Positions 58,670 to 64,000 of a DNA stretch of 64,000 bases are shown piece by piece (within the stretch, counting starts at the first letter, position 1; the number at the start of each line of letters is the position of its first letter). This DNA comes from Chrysomallon squamiferum (lineage: Eukaryota > Mollusca > Gastropoda > Neomphalida > Peltospiridae), in contig CM022670.1 of the NCBI GenBank assembly GCA_012295275.1, forward strand, positions 14,783,862-14,847,861, written 5' to 3'. Position numbers and translations under genes: made by a program. The notes under the pieces are model-generated. The model did no database searches. It had not been told where the DNA came from and saw only the letters and a program-made list of their open reading frames with translations.

Positions 58670-59835
58670 CCGACAAAACGACATGCACATAATAATAAAG
58701 ATCTGACCTAACTGATATCATTTACGTATACCAATATTACTCCGTTCATTTTTTGGTTATTACGAGAAAATATTGTTCAAGTACTGGAGAGTGTCAACAA
58801 GACCTATACAAACCCACCTATACACGAATACCCATATCAGTCATATGAATGGCGATTAGAAACAGTGAGAAAATTAAGGAAATAAGTCGAGAGGTGAACA
58901 TTAAAAAAAGGATGACTGTATATATTCTCTTTCCATTCGAAAACGATAGAAAATAATAGATATTTGTTTTTGACACACATGAATATTTCCGTTTCTCATA
59001 CGGGAAATACAAAATTAAATTTAGTTCCATCTCTTCTCTTTATTGATTTGTAAAAATAATAATAATTATTGTTGTTGTTGTAGACAGCAAACACACCAAT
59101 GTGATAAAAGAAACAATCCCCCACCTTTCGAGAAACTGGCCGGAGTGTGCGTGCACCAGTTTCTGACGTGAAACCTAGAATGTGATTTAGAACGGTGAAA
59201 ACTTTTATCGTTTAGTATTTTTATGGTGAAAATCACATATAATAAAAACAAATTTACCACGTAAATATTTTTAATACATTTGACAAATAATTAAGCTAGT
59301 TAAAGATAAAAATTACAGTTAACAACTAATCCTTAAAAACTCATGTTCAGCTGGATCACCTCTCAGATCCATATGGTACAAACTCTGTAACTGGTGAATT
59401 ATGATAACGCGCTTCTTACAACAGTAACAGTGAAAACTGGTAAAAACAATTTGATCTCTACGTTATATACAATTTGACGCAAAGATCAACTGGAAGCAGC
59501 ATGCTGCTGTTTTGGTTTTTTTTTTTTTGTCGTTCTTATAGTGGTGGCCGAATCGCATGGATATTAAGACATCCAAATTGTTATTTGGGTGCATCTTCAA
59601 ATTTATTAATATATAGAGAAACTGAATATGATATTGAATTAAACCTTGGTCATTTTTAAACTTTATATACCTAGCTACGGACTCCTATACATTTCTTGCC
59701 CACGATATCTATATATTGGGTATATGAACAAAAACGAGGATTATTTTCATGTAAAAGATTAAAACAACACGAACTTAGTCAAGGTCGCTGCAATGGTCGT
59801 TTACAGACGGTAATTTTGTATGTCCTGTTCTTGTT

Positions 59836-59845
59836 GCGCATGCGC
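59836..59845 (-). promoter_or_regulatory. NRF1-type palindrome, module copy 2
   Basis: GCGCATGCGC inside the first inverted copy of the module upstream of LOX C. Its flanks (GGTCACCCATCGCATC and CCTGTTCTTGTT) match the copy at 28791. The AP-1-like site has decayed here. Confidence 0.45.
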
Positions 59846-59912
59846 CTGGTCACCCATCGCATCTTTCAAGACCGATGGATACTTATAAATAAATTCATGT
59901 TTTTATTTATTA

Positions 59913-59964
<52 letters not shown>

Positions 59965-60852
59965 GTTTAAGATGCATTTATTTATTTCATTGTTGTTTGT
60001 TTCGTCTTTTCTTTTTAATTTTTAATTTTTTTTTAATATTTATTACTATTTTTTTAAAATTCTTAATTCTTAATTTGAATATCATTTTAACATGTCATTC
60101 TGTAATCTATAGTTTCATGTAAAGATAGTCACTGTCGCAGGGATGGTCGTTTGTAATTAAAGGCGGTAATTTTATATGTCCTGTTCTTGTTGTCCTGTTC
60201 TTGTTGAAATTATATTTACAGACAATATTGCCCAAGGGAATATATAAGAAAATTAACAATAAACAACAAAAATGTACTATGGCTCTTATAATTTACTCAT
60301 TTCGCAAACAATTAAACTAATGAAAGATAAAAATTACAGTTAACAACTAATCTTTAAAAACTCATGTTTAGCTGGATCAGCTATCAGACCCTATGGTACA
60401 AACTGGCGAATTGTGATAATGCGCTTCTTATAACAGTAACAGTGAAAACTGGTAATAAAATTTGATTTCTGTGTTATATACAAAATGACGCAAAGATCAA
60501 CTGGAAGCAGCATGCTGTTTTTTTTTTGTTTTTTTTTATCGTACTAATAGTGGCGGTCGAATCGCATGGATATTAAGACATCCAAATTGTTATTTGGGAT
60601 TGTCTTCAAATTTATTAATATATAGAAAAACTGAATATGATACTGAAATAAACCTTTTTTAACTTTATATACCTAGCTACGGATGCCGGCCAAAGATTTA
60701 AATTCCTTGCCCACGATATCTATATACAGGCTATATGAACAAAAACGAGGATTATTTTCATGTAAAGATTAAAACAACACGAAACTGAGTCACTGTCGCT
60801 GGGATGGTCGTTTGTAATTAAAGGCGGTAATTTTATATGTCCTGTTCTTGTT

Positions 60853-60862
60853 GCGCATGCGC
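60853..60862 (-). promoter_or_regulatory. NRF1-type palindrome, module copy 3
   Basis: Same palindrome and flanks. This copy is the closest to the LOX B module and keeps the AP-1-like site (TGAGTCA near 60785). A truncated module without the palindrome lies at about 60120-60210. Confidence 0.45.
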
Positions 60863-62249
60863 CTGGTCACCCATCGCATCTTTCACGACCGATGGATACT
60901 TAAAAATAAATTCATGTTTTTATTTATTATTATCATTATTATTGTTATGTTTATTATTATTATTTTTATTATTATTGTTGTTATGTTTAAAATGCATTTA
61001 TTTATTATTTTTGTTGTTTGTTTCGTCTCTTTTTTCCTTTTTATAAATTCTTAATTTTTACCTTTGGTTGTCAGCTTAGACTTAATTTGAATATCATTGT
61101 AACGTGTCATTCTGCAATCAACACCCAGTCTAATACTGACCCACGAACATTACAGAAAGAGAAAATGTGTAGGTTTTCTTTTTTATTTCTCAAACGATTC
61201 CATTGTTGTTATTTGTATTTGTTTTCTGGTTATTGTTGTATTTTTTTTTTGTTGTTGTTGGTGTTTCATTCGATAATTGTCGCAAGTAAAAAACAAAACA
61301 AAAACAAACGAACAAAAATGTATTCATTTCTACCAATGAAGGGTGACTTTAATTGGTATTTTCAGTCAAGTACAAATGCAGTGGAATTAGGAGAGAATGT
61401 GACTCTAATGTATAAAGCAAATTACACAGAAAACGAAGCGATAGAAAACATTTTGACTTTGTGTATTCTGATATTGTTAAAACTATGTTCTTATGTTTAA
61501 AAAAAAAAGAGAAAAAGTAATAATAATAATAATAATAGTAATAATAAAGAAAGAAATTATAAAAGAAAACAAAAACAAGAACTGGAAATTCAAATAATTA
61601 TATTTTAAAAATAAGAATTTTCTCGTAATTTCTTTTGTATTATCGTTTGTAATTAAAATGATTTCGACAAGTATCATTCTGGTTGTTCCCATTTCTCCTC
61701 CTCTAGTGTCGCAGTTATCCCGATTGCTGCTATATATATTGATAAATTCTCGGTCCTCAGCTACGATGCATTTGAATAATAAAACAAGTTATTCTTTGAG
61801 TAAAATTTCACAATACGTCAAATTGCTTGCGTGCTAGTTTCTAAATGTAAAATAGTGATATAAGTGGTTGTAATTATGAAATATTTTTATGCGCACACGC
61901 TTCAAATTCTTTAAGATCAAGAAAACATCAGAATATCTTCTTACTGTCTTATGGGTTGGAAAAAGGTCTGTAGATAGGATTTTTATTTGAGATTATTAAT
62001 TTATTTGAGATTTGACGAATCATCTAAAACTGAATATGATAGAGGAAATAACCTTGGCCGTTTTGAAACTTTATGTACCCAGCTACGGACACCTTTACAT
62101 TCGTCGCCCACGATATCTATATAGAGGCTATATGAACAAAAACGAGGATTATTTTCATGCAAAGATAAAAACAACACGAAACTAAGTCAAAGTCTCTGGG
62201 ATGGTCGTTTGTAATTAAAGGCGGTAATTTTATATGTCCTGTTCTTGTT

Positions 62250-62259
62250 GCGCATGCGC
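62250..62259 (-). promoter_or_regulatory. NRF1-type palindrome, module copy 4
   Basis: The palindrome is kept although the neighbouring bases have diverged (ATAGTCGCAAATCGCA in place of CTGGTCACCCATCGCA). Retention of the ten-base core amid flank decay hints at selection, but the sample is small. Confidence 0.4.
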
Positions 62260-63060
62260 ATAGTCGCAAATCGCAGCTTTCACGACCGATGGACACATAA
62301 ATAAATTCATATTTTTTTAATTTTTTTATTATTATTATTATTACTATTTTTATTATTATTATTATTATTATGTTTAAAATGCATTTATTTATTTGTTTGT
62401 TGTCTGTTTGATCTTTTCTTTTTTCTTTTTCTTAATTTTTGTTTTTGTTTTAATTATTAATAGTATTATTTTTAAATTCTTAATTCTTAATTTGAATATC
62501 ATTTTAACGTGTCATTCTGTAGTCAACACCCATGAACATTATAAAAAGAGAAAATGAGTAAGTTTTTTCTTTATTTCTCAAACGATTCCATTGTTGTTAT
62601 TTGTATTTGTTTTCTGGTTATTGTTGTATTTTTTGTATTTCTTTTTTATATTTCTGTTGTTGTTTCATTCAATAATTGTCGCAAGTAAAAAACTAAACAA
62701 AAACAAACGAACAAAAATTAATTCAATTCTACCAGTGAAGGGTGACTTTAATTTGTATTTTCAGTCAAGTACAAATGCAGTGAATTCGGAGAGAATGTGA
62801 CTCTACTGTATAAGGCAAATCACACAGAAAACGAAGCGATACAAAACATTTTGACTTTGTGTATTCTGATATTGTTAACACTATTTTCTTATGTTTAAAA
62901 AAAAAAAAAAAAGTAATAACAATTATAATAGTAATAATAAAGAAAAAGATCGAAAAAGAAAACAAAAACAAGAAATGGAAATTCAAATAATTCAATTTTA
63001 AAAATAAGTATTTTCTCGTAATTTCTTTTGTATTATCGTTTGTAATTAAATTGATTTCGA

Positions 63061-63100
<40 letters not shown>

Positions 63101-63375
63101 TGTGTGTGTGTTTGCAACAGACTGATTTAACTTAAACCATTATTATTATTTTCTTTACACTGTATAGGTTTTTCTAAAAAGTTTCGTCACTTTGCAACAC
63201 TCAAACTCAATGATAAATTGGCTATCAGTTATATCAAATAATATATGCACATTTTTATTGTAAAATTAATTCAAATAAAGAGAGAAATGAATAATAAATA
63301 TATTTATTATTTTTATATATTTAACTAGATCAGGGGCATGCTTACTTAATTAAAAATTAACATAATAGTGCTGTG

Positions 63376-63410
<35 letters not shown>

Positions 63411-64000
63411 CACCAAAAGATGACATTTTGGAAATAATATAATAATAATAATAATAATAATAGCAGTAACAATAATAATTATAATCATAATCATAATCAT
63501 AAACACAATGATGATGGTGATGATAATATTATTAATAATAATAATAAAAATTTAAAGACGATTATGATTGTAGCTATAAGTTTATATAACTATTTCAGCT
63601 TACCAATTACAGAAGAAACAGGCATAAGAAATCATGGTACCAGATCAGTTAAAATATATTCACGACATAAATAATATTAATATATTTTGCATATATTTTC
63701 AAGACTGTTTCGTGTAAGCCAACCAGTGTTATTATGTAGTGAAAATCATATATCATAAAAAAAAGTAAAAACAATTTACCACGTAAATAATTATGTTTGA
63801 GAAAAACGATACCTTAAATATATAATCATTATATGATAAAATAATTATCTGCTGGGGAAGAAGAAGAAGAAAAAAAAAAAAAAAAAAAAACACAACAAAG
63901 AACCAGTGATTATATATGGATGTATTTGTATCATCTGGGATTTAGCCGACTCATCTAAAACTGAATATGATACAAAAAATAACCTTGGCCGTTTTGAAAC

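Larger units (their letters stand above)
58620..64000 (-). repeat. Rearranged inverted mosaic of the LOX B upstream region
   Basis: Read on the minus strand, 58.62-59.26 kb matches about 31.62-30.98 kb; 59.27-60.0 kb matches 29.37-28.73 kb; 60.2-61.5 kb matches 29.4-28.14 kb again; 61.68-62.0 kb matches 29.98-29.65 kb; 62.03-62.95 kb repeats the module; 63.06-63.72 kb matches 27.86-27.25 kb; 63.73-63.94 kb matches 30.99-30.64 kb; and a further module begins at 63.95 kb. No gene seen. Confidence 0.75.

Overview
The window is animal nuclear DNA. It is very AT-rich, dense in microsatellites, and its coding sequence lies in short exons bounded by GT..AG introns of about 0.3 to 5 kb. The protein families (animal-type lipoxygenase, animal ribonucleotide reductase large subunit, EGF/CCP secreted protein) fit a marine-invertebrate genome, perhaps a mollusc or other lophotrochozoan, but the species cannot be fixed from the sequence.

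The main content is a cluster of three lipoxygenase (LOX) paralogs. Copy A (+, 2052-13054) enters the window inside intron 1 and carries exons 2-15. Copy B (+, 31668-49414) has all 15 exons, from a PLAT-domain exon to the C-terminal isoleucine. Copy C (-, 58574 down to 50904) has exons 1-9 and is then cut by a 200-base N gap (50137-50336). Exon boundaries and phases are the same in all three copies. The deduced length is 666 aa, with iron ligands H357, H362, H545, N549 and I666. Introns are also homologous, so the duplications are fairly recent. B differs from C at the extreme N terminus (MGCCSSR against MDFSPRH), all three differ strongly in exon 3, and B differs from A and C at the stereocontrol (Coffa) position. 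B also has an apparent one-base frameshift in a homopolymer at the end of exon 12.

Between A and B (13.1-31.6 kb) lie: a minisatellite just after the A stop; a promoter-like segment with an orphan signal-peptide exon (about 15.4-15.7 kb); four minus-strand EGF/CCP exons of a secreted protein (18147-20230); six plus-strand exons encoding about the last 30% of ribonucleotide reductase large subunit RRM1 (20651-24009); and a repeat-rich block upstream of LOX B (24.2-31.6 kb). The EGF gene and RRM1 both lack their expected 5' parts and meet between 20231 and 20650, which looks like a rearrangement or assembly junction.

The right end (58.6-64 kb) is the upstream region of LOX C. It is an inverted, rearranged mosaic of the upstream region of LOX B, in which a module with a perfect NRF1-type palindrome (GCGCATGCGC) has been multiplied. 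The rest is intron or intergenic DNA rich in (TA)n, (GT)n, (ATAA)n and (TTA)n tracts.
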